Shown: piece by piece, positions 27,408 through 36,487 of the stretch
Position numbering within the stretch: the first letter of the stretch is position 1
Layout: each line of letters begins with the position of its first letter
Assembly (NCBI GenBank): GCA_001464915.1
Contig: LNED01000007.1
Location: 46,460 to 110,459 of the forward strand
DNA length: 64,000 nucleotides
Direction: 5' to 3'
Source: Sphingomonadales bacterium Ga0077531
Lineage (GTDB): Bacteria; Pseudomonadota; Alphaproteobacteria; Sphingomonadales; Sphingomonadaceae
Program-made: the position numbers and the translations under genes
The notes under the pieces: generated by a model
The model's input: only the letters and a program-made list of their open reading frames with translations
Database searches by the model: none
Told to the model about the DNA's origin: nothing

Positions 27408-28246
27408 CGTCACCCCGCCACACCCGTTTCGAGGCCGTCCGCCTCCGCCTCGAAGCCTTCGACCCCGGCACGGGCTGGCGGCTCGCGTTCTACGAATTCC
27501 TGCTGTTCGGTTTCAAGCAAGGCTGGGCCTGTCTGTTTGGCGGCCTGCTTCTGGCGCTGTTGCTTGGCACGCACCTGTTCTACCCAGACACTGCGCCCCT
27601 CCACCGCTATGACTTCCTGACCCTCGCCGCTATCACCATCCAGGCCGGGATGCTCGCCTTCCGGCTTGAGACATGGCGCGAGGCGCGGGTGATCCTGATC
27701 TTCCACGTCGTCGGCACCGTGATGGAGCTGTTCAAGACGCAGGTCGGATCATGGACCTATCCCGAGGCAAGCGTGCTCCACATCGGCGCGGTGCCGCTGT
27801 TTTCGGGGTTCATGTATGCGGCCGTCGGCAGCTACATCGCACGGGTGTGGCGGATTTTCGACTTCCGCTTCACCGGCTACCCGCCCGCGTGGGCGACATG
27901 GCTGCTGGCGGCGGCGATCTATGCCAACTTCTTCACCCACCACTTCACCATCGACGTCCGCTGGGGCCTGTTTGCCGCCACCGCGGTGATCTTCTGGCGC
28001 ACCCGCGTCCACTTCCGCAACTGGCGCGCGCATCGTTGGATGCCGCTGCTTTTGGGTTTCGGTCTCGTCGCGCTGTTCATCTGGTTTGCCGAGAATATCG
28101 CCACCTTCGCCAATGCCTGGAATTATCCGGGGCAGGAGGCGGAATGGCGCATGGTCAGCATCGCCAAATATGGCAGTTGGTATCTGCTGATGCTGATCAG
28201 CTTCGTGCTGGTCACACTTGTGCAACCGGTGCGGCCGCCAGATTAG
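27404..28246 (+). CDS. DUF817 integral membrane protein
   Basis: A 280-residue multi-pass membrane protein of the DUF817 family. Family-like segments are WRLAFYEFLLFGFKQGWAC, FHVVGTVMELFKTQVGSW and AAIYANFFTHHFTIDVRWG. The conserved Glu, Lys and His in and next to helices suggest a metal- or lipid-related activity, but the function is unknown. It is coupled to the preceding lipoprotein gene and overlaps the convergent MFS gene by four bases. Confidence 0.85.
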   Translation: MTSPRHTRFEAVRLRLEAFDPGTGWRLAFYEFLLFGFKQGWACLFGGLLLALLLGTHLFYPDTAPLHRYDFLTLAAITIQAGMLAFRLETWREARVILIFHVVGTVMELFKTQVGSWTYPEASVLHIGAVPLFSGFMYAAVGSYIARVWRIFDFRFTGYPPAWATWLLAAAIYANFFTHHFTIDVRWGLFAATAVIFWRTRVHFRNWRAHRWMPLLLGFGLVALFIWFAENIATFANAWNYPGQEAEWRMVSIAKYGSWYLLMLISFVLVTLVQPVRPPD

Positions 28247-29535
28247 CCTTTCTGATCCAGCTCGTCGTTGAGTCGCAACCCGCAGCGCCAGAAGAAGAAC
28301 GCCGGAACCAGCCCCAGACACGCCGCGCCGTAGAGCACATAGCGCACGCTATCGGCGCCGTAGACCGGCTGAATCCAGTCTGACAGCATCCCGAAGAACA
28401 ATGGCCCCAGCCCCAACCCGATCAGGTTCTGGAAAAACAGCAAAGTCGCCGCCGCGATCGCCCTTGCCCGCACCGGCACCAAACCTTGCGCTGCCGAATA
28501 GGTCGGCCCGTAATAGAACGAATTGAACACCGTCGGCACGAACAGCAATGCCAGCGCCAGCGGCCATGTCGGCGCCTGATAGGCGAGCAGTGCCAATGGC
28601 ACCGCCAACGCCATGCCGATGGCCGGCGCGCTCAGCACGTGGCGGCGATTCTTGGTTCCGAACCGGTCAGCCAGATAGCCGCCCAGCCACGTTCCGAGCA
28701 TTCCCCCGATCCCGGCCAGCAGCCCGAACCACAATCCGACCTCGCCCGGCGTCATGCCGTGGGTGCGCTGGAAGAAGATCGTGGTCCAAGTGGTCTTGCC
28801 ATAGGCTAGGAATGACGCCGCAGACCCAGCAAACAGCAGCAGTACGAACGCGCGCGAGAGCATGACTTCACGCAGCGCTTCCTTCAGCGGCAGTGCGGCG
28901 GGCTGGCTTTGATTGCGCAGGATCGTGGCGGCGTCGGCATGGCGCGGGTCTTTCAGCACGAACCACACCAGCAATGCGAGCGCGATCCCCGGCAGGCCAA
29001 CAATCAGGAAGGCCTCGCGCCACCCGAGGAAATCCACCAGCGTGCCGCCGATGATCATGCCCATCAATGTCCCAACCGGAATACCGAGCGAATAGAACGC
29101 CAGCGCCGAACTGCGTCGTTCGGGCGGCACCATGTCGCTGATCAGCGAATGCGCGGGCGGCGTGCAGCCCGCCTCCCCCACGCCTACGCCGATCCGGGCG
29201 AGCAACAATTGCGCAAAGTTCTGCGCCAGCCCGCACAGCGCCGTCATCAGCGACCAAAGCGCCAGCGCGATCGCGATCACCTTGGGCCGGTTGGTCGTGC
29301 CCCGGTCGGCGAAGCGCGCAATCGGGATGCCCAGCACGGTGTAGAACAGCGCGAAGGCCAGCCCCGTCATCAACCCGATCTGCGTGTCGCTCAGATTGAG
29401 ATCACGGGCAATCGGTTCGGCCAGAATATTGACGATCTGGCGGTCGATGAAATTGAAGATGTAGACGATGAGCAGGATCCACAAGGTCACTCTGACCGAG
29501 CGGACGCGGGGCGCGCTGTCTGCTGTCGTTGCCAT
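28243..29535 (-). CDS. MFS transporter, spinster-like
   Basis: A 430-residue major facilitator with about 12 helices. Segments typical of the spinster-like bacterial group are seen: NFIDRQIVNILAEPIARDLNLSD, the A-motif-like ARFADRGTTNR, and VGVGEAGCTPPAHSLISD. Substrates of this group are varied and cannot be read from sequence. The next gene upstream on the same strand is namZ, which releases MurNAc from peptidoglycan. A role in muropeptide or sugar uptake is therefore possible but speculative. Confidence 0.85.
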   Translation of the reverse strand: MATTADSAPRVRSVRVTLWILLIVYIFNFIDRQIVNILAEPIARDLNLSDTQIGLMTGLAFALFYTVLGIPIARFADRGTTNRPKVIAIALALWSLMTALCGLAQNFAQLLLARIGVGVGEAGCTPPAHSLISDMVPPERRSSALAFYSLGIPVGTLMGMIIGGTLVDFLGWREAFLIVGLPGIALALLVWFVLKDPRHADAATILRNQSQPAALPLKEALREVMLSRAFVLLLFAGSAASFLAYGKTTWTTIFFQRTHGMTPGEVGLWFGLLAGIGGMLGTWLGGYLADRFGTKNRRHVLSAPAIGMALAVPLALLAYQAPTWPLALALLFVPTVFNSFYYGPTYSAAQGLVPVRARAIAAATLLFFQNLIGLGLGPLFFGMLSDWIQPVYGADSVRYVLYGAACLGLVPAFFFWRCGLRLNDELDQKG

Positions 29536-29619
29536 TCGTCTATTCCTCTCGATGGTGACAGTTTACCCGCCATCCTTTTGATGTTCGGCCACGTAAAAGG
29601 CGTACCGTCGTGACGTCAG

Positions 29620-30834
29620 TCAGTAGAGCAGATGCTCACGGACAGCCGCCACCCATGCGGCTTCATCATGTGACGTCACGGCGTCAAGATCATCGGGTGT
29701 GGCAGCGGCATCATCAACCCACTCGCGTAGCGAAGGGCCGCCATTGATGACGTCAATCGCCAACCGATCAAGCTCATACTCGTAAGGGAAATCACGCCAC
29801 AGTTCGTAATGCGGATAGAGCCGCCGGATCGCCTTGAACGCCAGCGCCTGAAGCCGCCACGGCTTGAAGGTGTGGTGATCGTAGAAACCACCTTCTGCAT
29901 GGATCATCAATGAATTACAGAGCTTACCTGCATGTTTGTGGAAAGTGGGCTCGAACCAGCATTCGCGGATCGCACAACCTTCAAGCCACTCAGGCGCGAG
30001 CTTTCGCATCACTTTCAGCACCCCGCCCGCATCAATGTCAGGCGCGCCAAACAAGACTTCTAGGGGTCGCGTCGTGCCTCGCCCTTCCGACAGCGTGGTT
30101 CCTTCCAGCATCACGGTGCCAGCATAGCAGCGCGCCATATTGACGTTGGCGGCATTTGGCGAAGGGTTGATCCACAGAAGTGACGTCGGCCAGCCCCAGC
30201 CTGTGCCCTGCACGCCGCCATCCTCATCAGGACGCCAGCCTTCCATTGCCACCACGCGATATTCGACGTCGAGACCGAAATGGGCGATAAACCAGTGGCC
30301 CATTTCACCCATCGTGAGGCCGTGGCGCATCGGCATCGGGGCGGCACCGACAAAGCTTTCCTGTCCCGGCACCAACAACGTGCCTTCAACCGGACGTCCG
30401 GCGGGATTGGGCCGGTCGAGCACCCATACTTGCTTGCCAGCCTTGGCCGCTTCTTCGAGCAAATACAGCAGCGTCGTGACAAAGGTGTAGATCCGGCAGC
30501 CCAAGTCCTGCAGGTCGAACAGGAACACATCAGCGCTCGTCATCATCTGCCCGGTAGGGCGGCGCACCTCGCCATAAAGCGAGAAGATCGGGATGCCGTA
30601 GCGCGGATCCATTTCGTCCGCGGTTTCGACCATGTTGTCCTGCTTGTCGCCCTTCAGCCCATGCTGAGGGCCGAACGCGCTCGACACATTCACGCCCGCT
30701 GCGATCAGCGCATCGAGGCTATGGGTAAGGTCTGACGTCACGCTGGCCGGATGCGCCACCAGCGCGACCCTGCGTCCCTTGAGCTTTGCCAGCAGTTGCG
30801 GATCGGCCAGCAGCCGGTCAATTCCTGTCTTCAT
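29620..30834 (-). CDS. namZ: Exo-beta-N-acetylmuramidase NamZ (DUF1343, GH171)
   Basis: NamZ removes terminal MurNAc from peptidoglycan fragments. The 404-residue protein shows the DUF1343 hallmarks: RVALVAHPASVTSDLTHS, SAFGPQHGLKGDKQDNM, SLYGEVRRPT, DLQDLGCRIYTFVTTLLYLL, DRPNPAGRP and LSEGRGTTRPLE. The start is at ATG 30834. No clear signal peptide is visible, which suggests cytoplasmic action or a non-classical export. Four perfect TGACGTCA palindromes fall in or just beyond this gene. The neighbouring MFS gene may take up or export the product. Confidence 0.88.
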   Translation of the reverse strand: MKTGIDRLLADPQLLAKLKGRRVALVAHPASVTSDLTHSLDALIAAGVNVSSAFGPQHGLKGDKQDNMVETADEMDPRYGIPIFSLYGEVRRPTGQMMTSADVFLFDLQDLGCRIYTFVTTLLYLLEEAAKAGKQVWVLDRPNPAGRPVEGTLLVPGQESFVGAAPMPMRHGLTMGEMGHWFIAHFGLDVEYRVVAMEGWRPDEDGGVQGTGWGWPTSLLWINPSPNAANVNMARCYAGTVMLEGTTLSEGRGTTRPLEVLFGAPDIDAGGVLKVMRKLAPEWLEGCAIRECWFEPTFHKHAGKLCNSLMIHAEGGFYDHHTFKPWRLQALAFKAIRRLYPHYELWRDFPYEYELDRLAIDVINGGPSLREWVDDAAATPDDLDAVTSHDEAAWVAAVREHLLY

Positions 30835-30904
30835 ACAGCATGGCGTGGAACACCGACAACGTAAAGGCAATGGTATTTGCGCCGCTTATGCCTATATCGG
30901 GGGT

Positions 30905-31405
30905 ATGGATTGGACCTCAGCCTCTATCGCCGCCGCATGGGCTATCATCCTCGGCGGAGTGGGCGGCGCGCTCACCGATATTGGCCCGTGGTACCGCGAA
31001 TTGAAAAAGCCGCGCTGGCAGCCGCCTGATTGGTTGTTCGGCCCGGCGTGGACGACGATCCTGGGCCTCGCGGGATGGAGCTTTTACATTGGCCTGACCT
31101 CCGCTCCCACGCCTGAGGCGCGGATGGCGGTGTTCGCCCTGTTCGGCGCTAACTTCGTGCTGCACTTCCTATGGTCGCCGCTGTTTTTTAAACTGCGCCG
31201 CCCGGATTGGGCACTGGCGGAGAACGTGCTGCTATGGTCTTCGGTCACGGCGCTGTTGGTCGTGTTGCCCCGCGTTTCGGGAGACAGTTTTGCGGGTTGG
31301 CTCAACGTGCCCTATTTTATCTGGGTAAGCTTTGCCTTCGTGCTCAACGCCGTGATCGTGAAATTGAACGCCCCATTCGGCACCAAGGCCGCTAGCGCTC
31401 AATAA
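30905..31405 (+). CDS. tspO: TspO/MBR family tryptophan-rich sensory protein
   Basis: TspO is a five-helix membrane protein that binds porphyrins and, in alphaproteobacteria, affects pigment gene expression. The 166-residue protein has the motifs GPWYRELKKPRWQPPDWLFGPAWT near the N-terminus (residue run split by the loop) and WSPLFFKLRRPDWAL later, with abundant Trp. The start is ATG 30905 after a G-rich site. It is divergent from namZ and overlaps the convergent DOMON-like gene by 14 bases. Confidence 0.92.
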   Translation: MDWTSASIAAAWAIILGGVGGALTDIGPWYRELKKPRWQPPDWLFGPAWTTILGLAGWSFYIGLTSAPTPEARMAVFALFGANFVLHFLWSPLFFKLRRPDWALAENVLLWSSVTALLVVLPRVSGDSFAGWLNVPYFIWVSFAFVLNAVIVKLNAPFGTKAASAQ

Positions 31406-31907
31406 TCATCTGCCGGTTGGCTTCGGAGTGGAACTCCGGCGGCCCCGGCGGAAAAGCGAGCGCCCAGTATTGCTTGCCGCCATCAGCATGTTCGACAACC
31501 GCGTTTAAGGCGACTTGCGCGGGCGACGGCAGGTCGGCTGCGATGCTGGCGCGCAGAATTAGCTCCCCTTCATCATGCGAACAGTCGACCAATATTGACG
31601 CGACGGGCGCATCGCGCATCCCTTCGCGGAAAGAATCGAAGTCGTAAGTGGCCCAGCGTCCCGACGGTGAAAAATTGAATTCGCGGTAAGCGGTATCGCC
31701 AAGCGGTTGCCAGAAAATCTCGAAACAGGTGGTCTGCCACAGATTGTCCATCCGCTCTGATTGCTCGGGTGGCGGCAGGATGATCCCGCTGATCCTGCCA
31801 TCAAGCCGGAATTCCGCCTGGCATCCCTGCGGTGTGGCGGTGACAGAAGCGGTAATGGCTCGGATCGGACCGAGGTCGCAGGTGCGGTGGAGCATGAGCG
31901 GGCGCAT
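31392..31907 (-). CDS. DOMON-like domain protein
   Basis: A 171-residue protein of the family annotated DOMON-like, frequent in sphingomonads. Recognisable segments are [38 protein letters not shown] and [17 protein letters not shown]. The fold is probably a beta-sandwich of heme- or sugar-binding type. No signal peptide is seen. A second Met (31895) is an alternative start. It overlaps the convergent tspO end and is divergent from tyrS. Function unknown. Confidence 0.75.
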   Translation of the reverse strand: MRPLMLHRTCDLGPIRAITASVTATPQGCQAEFRLDGRISGIILPPPEQSERMDNLWQTTCFEIFWQPLGDTAYREFNFSPSGRWATYDFDSFREGMRDAPVASILVDCSHDEGELILRASIAADLPSPAQVALNAVVEHADGGKQYWALAFPPGPPEFHSEANRQMIIER

Positions 31908-31984
31908 CGTGCGGTTGTGGCTGCTTGCGCCTGCCCCGGCAAGCCACTTCCCGTCGCCCTTCCCCCCTGTTAAGCGCGGCTCCC

Positions 31985-33214
31985 ATGAGCACCTACGAAT
32001 CTGCCCTCCTCACGCTGCTGGACGATCGCGGCTATATTCACCAGATGACTGATGCGGCAGGGCTCGATGCTCTCGCCGCCAAGCAGATTGTGCCCGGTTA
32101 TATCGGGTTTGACGCCACGGCGCCCTCGCTTCACATCGGCTCGCTGGTCCAGATCATGATGCTGCGGCGCTTGCAGCAGACCGGCCATAAGCCGGTGGTG
32201 GTTATGGGCGGCGGCACCACGCGGATTGGCGATCCTACCGGGCGCGACGAAAGCCGCAAGATGCTGACCGACGAGACTATCGAGGCCAACATTGCATCGA
32301 TCCGCACGGTGTTCGACAAGCTACTGACGTTTGGCGACGGGCCGACCGATGCGGTGATGGTCAATAACCACGATTGGCTGGGGCAATTGGGCTACATCGA
32401 ATTGCTTCAGCAGGTCGGCACGCATTTCACCATCAACCGGATGCTGAGCTTCGATTCGGTGCGGCTGCGCCTTGAACGCGAACAGCCGATGACCTTCCTC
32501 GAATTCAACTATATGATCCTGCAAGGCTATGACTTCCGTCACCTTTCGCACACGATGGGCGTGCGTTTGCAGATGGGCGGCAGTGATCAGTGGGGCAATA
32601 TCGTCAACGGGCTGGAATTGGGCCGCCGTATGGATGGCTCGGAATTGTTCGGCCTCACCACTCCGCTGCTCACCACCGCAGATGGCGCAAAGATGGGCAA
32701 GACCGCCGCGGGCGCGGTGTGGCTCAACGAAGATCAGCTGCCTGCGTATGATTTCTGGCAATATTGGCGCAACGTCGATGACCGCGACGTGGGTAAATTC
32801 CTGCGGCTGTTCACCGATCTGCCTATTGACGAAATTGCGCGGTTGGAGACACTTGAAGGCGCGGAAATCAACGCGGCCAAGGAAGTGCTTGCCAACGAAG
32901 TGACCAGACTGGTGCGCGGAGCCGACGCTGCGATGCGCGCCGAAGCAACCGCGCGCGAGACATTTGCTGGGTCGGGCGCGGGTGAGGATCTGCCGACTCT
33001 AGCCGTTGGAGCCGATGGTATGCGTATCGCTGCGTTGCTCACCGACATCGGCCTAACCGCCTCGAACGGAGAGGCCAAACGCAAGCTAGCCGAAGGTGCG
33101 GTGAAGCTGGATGGTGAAACGATTACCGATCCTGCGCACCTCGTGCTGCCTAGCGAAGGACAGACCCTGCGCCTCAGCCTCGGCAAGAAACGCCACGCCT
33201 TGGTGCAACGCTAA
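31985..33214 (+). CDS. tyrS: Tyrosyl-tRNA synthetase
   Basis: TyrRS charges tRNA-Tyr. The 409-residue class Ic synthetase starts at ATG 31985 ([20 protein letters not shown]). It has the HIGH-equivalent LHIGSL, the tyrosine-binding GGSDQWGNI, the KMSKS-equivalent KMGKT and a C-terminal S4 domain ([16 protein letters not shown]). An in-frame upstream ATG at 31925 lies in sequence unlike the family. It appears monocistronic. Confidence 0.98.
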   Translation: MSTYESALLTLLDDRGYIHQMTDAAGLDALAAKQIVPGYIGFDATAPSLHIGSLVQIMMLRRLQQTGHKPVVVMGGGTTRIGDPTGRDESRKMLTDETIEANIASIRTVFDKLLTFGDGPTDAVMVNNHDWLGQLGYIELLQQVGTHFTINRMLSFDSVRLRLEREQPMTFLEFNYMILQGYDFRHLSHTMGVRLQMGGSDQWGNIVNGLELGRRMDGSELFGLTTPLLTTADGAKMGKTAAGAVWLNEDQLPAYDFWQYWRNVDDRDVGKFLRLFTDLPIDEIARLETLEGAEINAAKEVLANEVTRLVRGADAAMRAEATARETFAGSGAGEDLPTLAVGADGMRIAALLTDIGLTASNGEAKRKLAEGAVKLDGETITDPAHLVLPSEGQTLRLSLGKKRHALVQR

Positions 33215-33304
33215 AACCAAACCTCTCACGCCATTTTTACCAATTATCAGCCTTTCCGCGTCATTCACTAGGTTCGAGCCCAATTATAGGGAGGATCGCA
33301 AGGC

Positions 33305-33643
33305 GTGGCTGGTGGAGCAAATCTCAGTGTAACCGACTTGCGGCGCGCCGCACGTCACCCGGTCGATTTCCCGGCCATCGTCGAGCATTTCGTGCACGGC
33401 GACCTTCACCTGCACGTTTGCAACCTGTCGGCCCATGGCTTCATGGTCGATGATGCCAAGCAATTGCAGCGCGGCGACCGGATCATTATCCGCCTTCCGG
33501 TGGTGGGCCGGATCGAGGCTTATGTGATCTGGACGCGCGATAATCGCGCGGGTTTCCAGTTTGAACGGATCATCCGATTGGATGACTTCGTTTCAATCAT
33601 CGACCAACTGCAGCCCAACCCGCGCCTACGCCGTTCGCGCTAA
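33305..33643 (+). CDS. PilZ-domain protein, probable c-di-GMP receptor
   Basis: A 112-residue single-domain PilZ protein. The c-di-GMP signature is complete: RRAARHPVDF gives RxxxR, and CNLSAHGFMV gives [D/N]xSxxG. It lacks a transmembrane segment. The GTG start at 33305 comes 10 nt after a GGGAGGA site, which supports it over internal codons. It lies 90 bp after tyrS and 76 bp before the MFS gene, so it is probably an independent unit. The target process is not indicated by neighbours. Confidence 0.9.
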   Translation: MAGGANLSVTDLRRAARHPVDFPAIVEHFVHGDLHLHVCNLSAHGFMVDDAKQLQRGDRIIIRLPVVGRIEAYVIWTRDNRAGFQFERIIRLDDFVSIIDQLQPNPRLRRSR

Positions 33644-33719
33644 GGCGCGATAGGCCAACCTCACAGCTGCAAAGTTTCACCTGCTTGGCAGCCGCCCCCG
33701 CGCCTGCCATGGCGCTCCC

Positions 33720-34988
33720 GTGACCGAACCGACTTCTCCCCTACAGATTGGCGATTACCGCCGCTATTGGCTCGCCCGCTTCATGGCGGTGTTTGCGACC
33801 ATGTCGATGGTCGTTCTGCTTGGCTATCAGCTCTACGAGATCGCGCGTGACGATTACGGGATGAGCGTGGCCGAAGCCTCGTTCCAACTCGGATTGCTCG
33901 GCCTTGCGCAGTTTATTCCACTGTTTGTGCTGACCCCGGTCGCTGGACTGGCGGCTGACCGGTTTGATCGCCGGCACGTGGCTGCCTTTGCCAACGGCAT
34001 CGATGGCTGCGTTGCGGTGCTGCTGGCGGTGATGACCTGGCAAGATGCGCTTACCATCCCGATCCTGTTCGCGCTTGCCGCGGCCCATGGCGCCGCGCGG
34101 GTATTCGTCGGCCCTTCGATGAGCGCGATTGCTCCTAATATCGTCCCCCCTGCCCTTCTGCCCCGCGCCATCGCGCTGTCTTCTATCGCATGGCAATCCG
34201 CCAGCGTTGCCGGGCCTGCGGTCGGCGGCCTGATCTTCGCCAAAGCGGCGTGGCTGCCTCATGCCATGTCGGCGGGGTTGCTGATGGCGGCGATGGTGTT
34301 GATCCTCACCGTGCGTCCGATCCGCGCCGTGCATGAAGGCCCGCGCCTGAAACCACTGCGCCAGATCGTTGAAGGGCTTGTCTATGTCTGGCGCGAACGG
34401 TTTTTGCTCGGGTGCATCACGCTCGATCTTTTCGCAGTGCTGCTGGCGGGGGCGACTGCGCTGTTGCCGGTATTTGCGCGAGATATCCTGTTTGTCGGGC
34501 CAGAGGGGCTCGGCCTGATGCGCGCAGCCCCAGCACTTGGCGCGGCGAGCGTGGCGCTGTGGCTGTCATTCCGCCCGCTTGAACGGGAGGTCGGCATGAA
34601 AATGCTGTGGGCGGTCGCCGCGTTCGGCGCGGTGACGATTGCCTTTGCTTTTTCACGCAACTTCATCCTGTCGCTGGCGATCCTCGCAGTGATGGGCGGG
34701 ATCGACATGATCTCGGTCTTCATCCGTTCATCGCTGGTGCAATTGTTCACGCCGGATGACAAGCGCGGGCGGGTTTCGGCAATCTCGGGCCTTGCCATCT
34801 CGGCCTCGAATGAGCTGGGTGAGATGCAATCGGGTCTGGCCGCTGCGATCCTTGGCGCGACTGGCGCGGTTGTATTCGGCGGCGCGGGTGCGATATTCGT
34901 GACATTGGTATGGGCGTGGTATTTCCCCGAACTGCGCCGCGCGCGCAGTTTTGAACCCGCTGCGCTCAAAAGAGAGGTGACCACATGA
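33720..34988 (+). CDS. MFS transporter, enterobactin-exporter (EntS)-like
   Basis: A 422-residue major facilitator with about 12 helices, with the N-terminal signature [20 protein letters not shown] matching the cytoplasmic loop motif of the family. Layout and sequence recall EntS-like exporters, but no siderophore genes are nearby. The GTG start at 33720 is the first plausible codon. Its stop overlaps the start of cysK (ATGA), so the two are translated together. The substrate cannot be read from sequence. Confidence 0.85.
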   Translation: MTEPTSPLQIGDYRRYWLARFMAVFATMSMVVLLGYQLYEIARDDYGMSVAEASFQLGLLGLAQFIPLFVLTPVAGLAADRFDRRHVAAFANGIDGCVAVLLAVMTWQDALTIPILFALAAAHGAARVFVGPSMSAIAPNIVPPALLPRAIALSSIAWQSASVAGPAVGGLIFAKAAWLPHAMSAGLLMAAMVLILTVRPIRAVHEGPRLKPLRQIVEGLVYVWRERFLLGCITLDLFAVLLAGATALLPVFARDILFVGPEGLGLMRAAPALGAASVALWLSFRPLEREVGMKMLWAVAAFGAVTIAFAFSRNFILSLAILAVMGGIDMISVFIRSSLVQLFTPDDKRGRVSAISGLAISASNELGEMQSGLAAAILGATGAVVFGGAGAIFVTLVWAWYFPELRRARSFEPAALKREVTT

Positions 34989-35905
34989 AAGCTGACTCGA
35001 TCCTTGCGACCATCGGCGCAACCCCGCACATTCGCCTGGCACGCATGTTTCCCAATCACGAAGTTTGGGTGAAGTCCGAACGCTCCAACCCCGGCGGTTC
35101 GATCAAGGATCGCATCGCGTTGGCAATGGTCGAGGATGCTGAGGCTTCGGGCAAGTTGCAACCCGGAGGTACCATTGTCGAACCGACTAGCGGCAACACC
35201 GGGATCGGCCTTGCGATGGTCGCCGCGGTTAAGGGTTACAAGCTGGTGCTGGTCATGCCCGAATCGATGTCGATTGAGCGCCGCCGGTTGATGCTTGCCT
35301 ATGGTGCAAGCTTCGACCTCACCCCGCGCGAAAAGGGGATGAAGGGCGCGATTGAACGCGCGCAGGAACTGGTCGATCAGACGCCCGGCGCATGGATGCC
35401 GAGCCAGTTCGACAATGCTGCCAATCCTGCAATCCATGCGCGCACAACAGCGCAGGAAATCCTCGCCGATTTTGCCGACAGCCCGATTGACGTGATGATC
35501 ACCGGGGTCGGTACTGGTGGTCACCTGACTGGCTGCGCTGAAGAACTCAAAAGGCACTGGCCCAGCTTCAAGGCCTATGGCGTCGAACCTGAAGCCTCGC
35601 CTGTCATCAGTGGTGGCCAGCCTGGCCCGCACCCGATCCAGGGCATTGGGGCAGGCTTCATTCCCGGTAACTTGCACACAGCATCAATCGACGGAGCCAT
35701 CGCAGTCGGGGCTGACGACGCCAAGGAGATGGCCCGCCGCGCCGCGCGCGAAGAGGGGATGCTGGTAGGGATTTCATCCGGCGCGACGCTCGCCGCAATC
35801 GCCAAGAAGCTATCCGATCTGCCAACAGGCGCGCGCGTGATGGGTTTCAATTATGACACGGGCGAGCGTTACCTCTCCGTCCCAGATTTTTTACCGGTGG
35901 AGTAA
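34985..35905 (+). CDS. cysK: Cysteine synthase A (O-acetylserine sulfhydrylase)
   Basis: CysK makes cysteine from O-acetylserine and sulfide with PLP. The 306-residue protein has the PLP-Lys motif [10 protein letters not shown], the substrate loop [13 protein letters not shown], the phosphate-binding [10 protein letters not shown] and the C-terminal [10 protein letters not shown]. It is translationally coupled to the MFS gene before it, an uncommon pairing. Export of cysteine or a derivative by that MFS is a possible but untested link. Confidence 0.95.
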   Translation: MKADSILATIGATPHIRLARMFPNHEVWVKSERSNPGGSIKDRIALAMVEDAEASGKLQPGGTIVEPTSGNTGIGLAMVAAVKGYKLVLVMPESMSIERRRLMLAYGASFDLTPREKGMKGAIERAQELVDQTPGAWMPSQFDNAANPAIHARTTAQEILADFADSPIDVMITGVGTGGHLTGCAEELKRHWPSFKAYGVEPEASPVISGGQPGPHPIQGIGAGFIPGNLHTASIDGAIAVGADDAKEMARRAAREEGMLVGISSGATLAAIAKKLSDLPTGARVMGFNYDTGERYLSVPDFLPVE

Positions 35906-35979
35906 GCCTTCTTAACCGGCCGACGGCTAGGCTAGTCTCAATCCGTTGCGCAATTCGCCTATCGGTTGGGAGATAAGCG

Positions 35980-36390
35980 ATGAAATTCGTCCTGCTCGAA
36001 TCGCGCGGCGGCAATTATCTTGTCGTGGCCGAAAACATCGCCTGGTTGCGGACAGGCGAAAATGGCCAGACCAATGTCGGCATGGTTGGCGGAAGCCCGT
36101 TGCTGGTGACTGGTTCAATCGAGGAAGTCGCGACGAAAGTTCTCGCTGCAACACAGCAGGACGATCAACCGGATGCTGCTGCGCCAATCCCCGCGCCGCC
36201 GCCCGCGGCAGTCCCCGACATACCCGTGACCGCGCAAGAACCAGAGACAACTGCTGCGCCTCGAACCCCGGTGCCGGAACGCTCGCAAGCCGCACATGGG
36301 CCGCGATCTTCACTGGCAGACCGGGTTGCGCGTGCCGCAGCGCCAGCGGTCAAAGCTGGCTCCCAGAGGCTAATGACCATCTCGGACTAG
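35980..36390 (+). CDS. Small protein with Pro/Ala-rich middle, unknown function
   Basis: A 136-residue protein I do not recognise. A compact N-terminal part (MKFVLLESRGGNYLVVAENI, then GMVGGSPLLVTGSIEEVA) looks like a small beta-rich domain. It is followed by a low-complexity stretch of Pro, Ala, Glu and Thr and a basic C-terminus. The ATG at 35980 follows GGGAG. There is no signal peptide. It stands alone between cysK and the convergent acyl-CoA dehydrogenase. Confidence 0.6.
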   Translation: MKFVLLESRGGNYLVVAENIAWLRTGENGQTNVGMVGGSPLLVTGSIEEVATKVLAATQQDDQPDAAAPIPAPPPAAVPDIPVTAQEPETTAAPRTPVPERSQAAHGPRSSLADRVARAAAPAVKAGSQRLMTISD

Positions 36391-36487
36391 GCGGCGAAGG
36401 TACCAGATCGAAGCGCAGAGGGCGCGATTCTGCCCTAGATGCCAGCGCCGGCCGCGACGTATCAGCCGCGGCCGTGCTCTGATCCAT

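Noticed and set aside
36391..36487. Gap between convergent genes at 36.4 kb as a regulatory or RNA locus
   Set aside because: Only a weak GC-rich partial hairpin; nothing else stands out.
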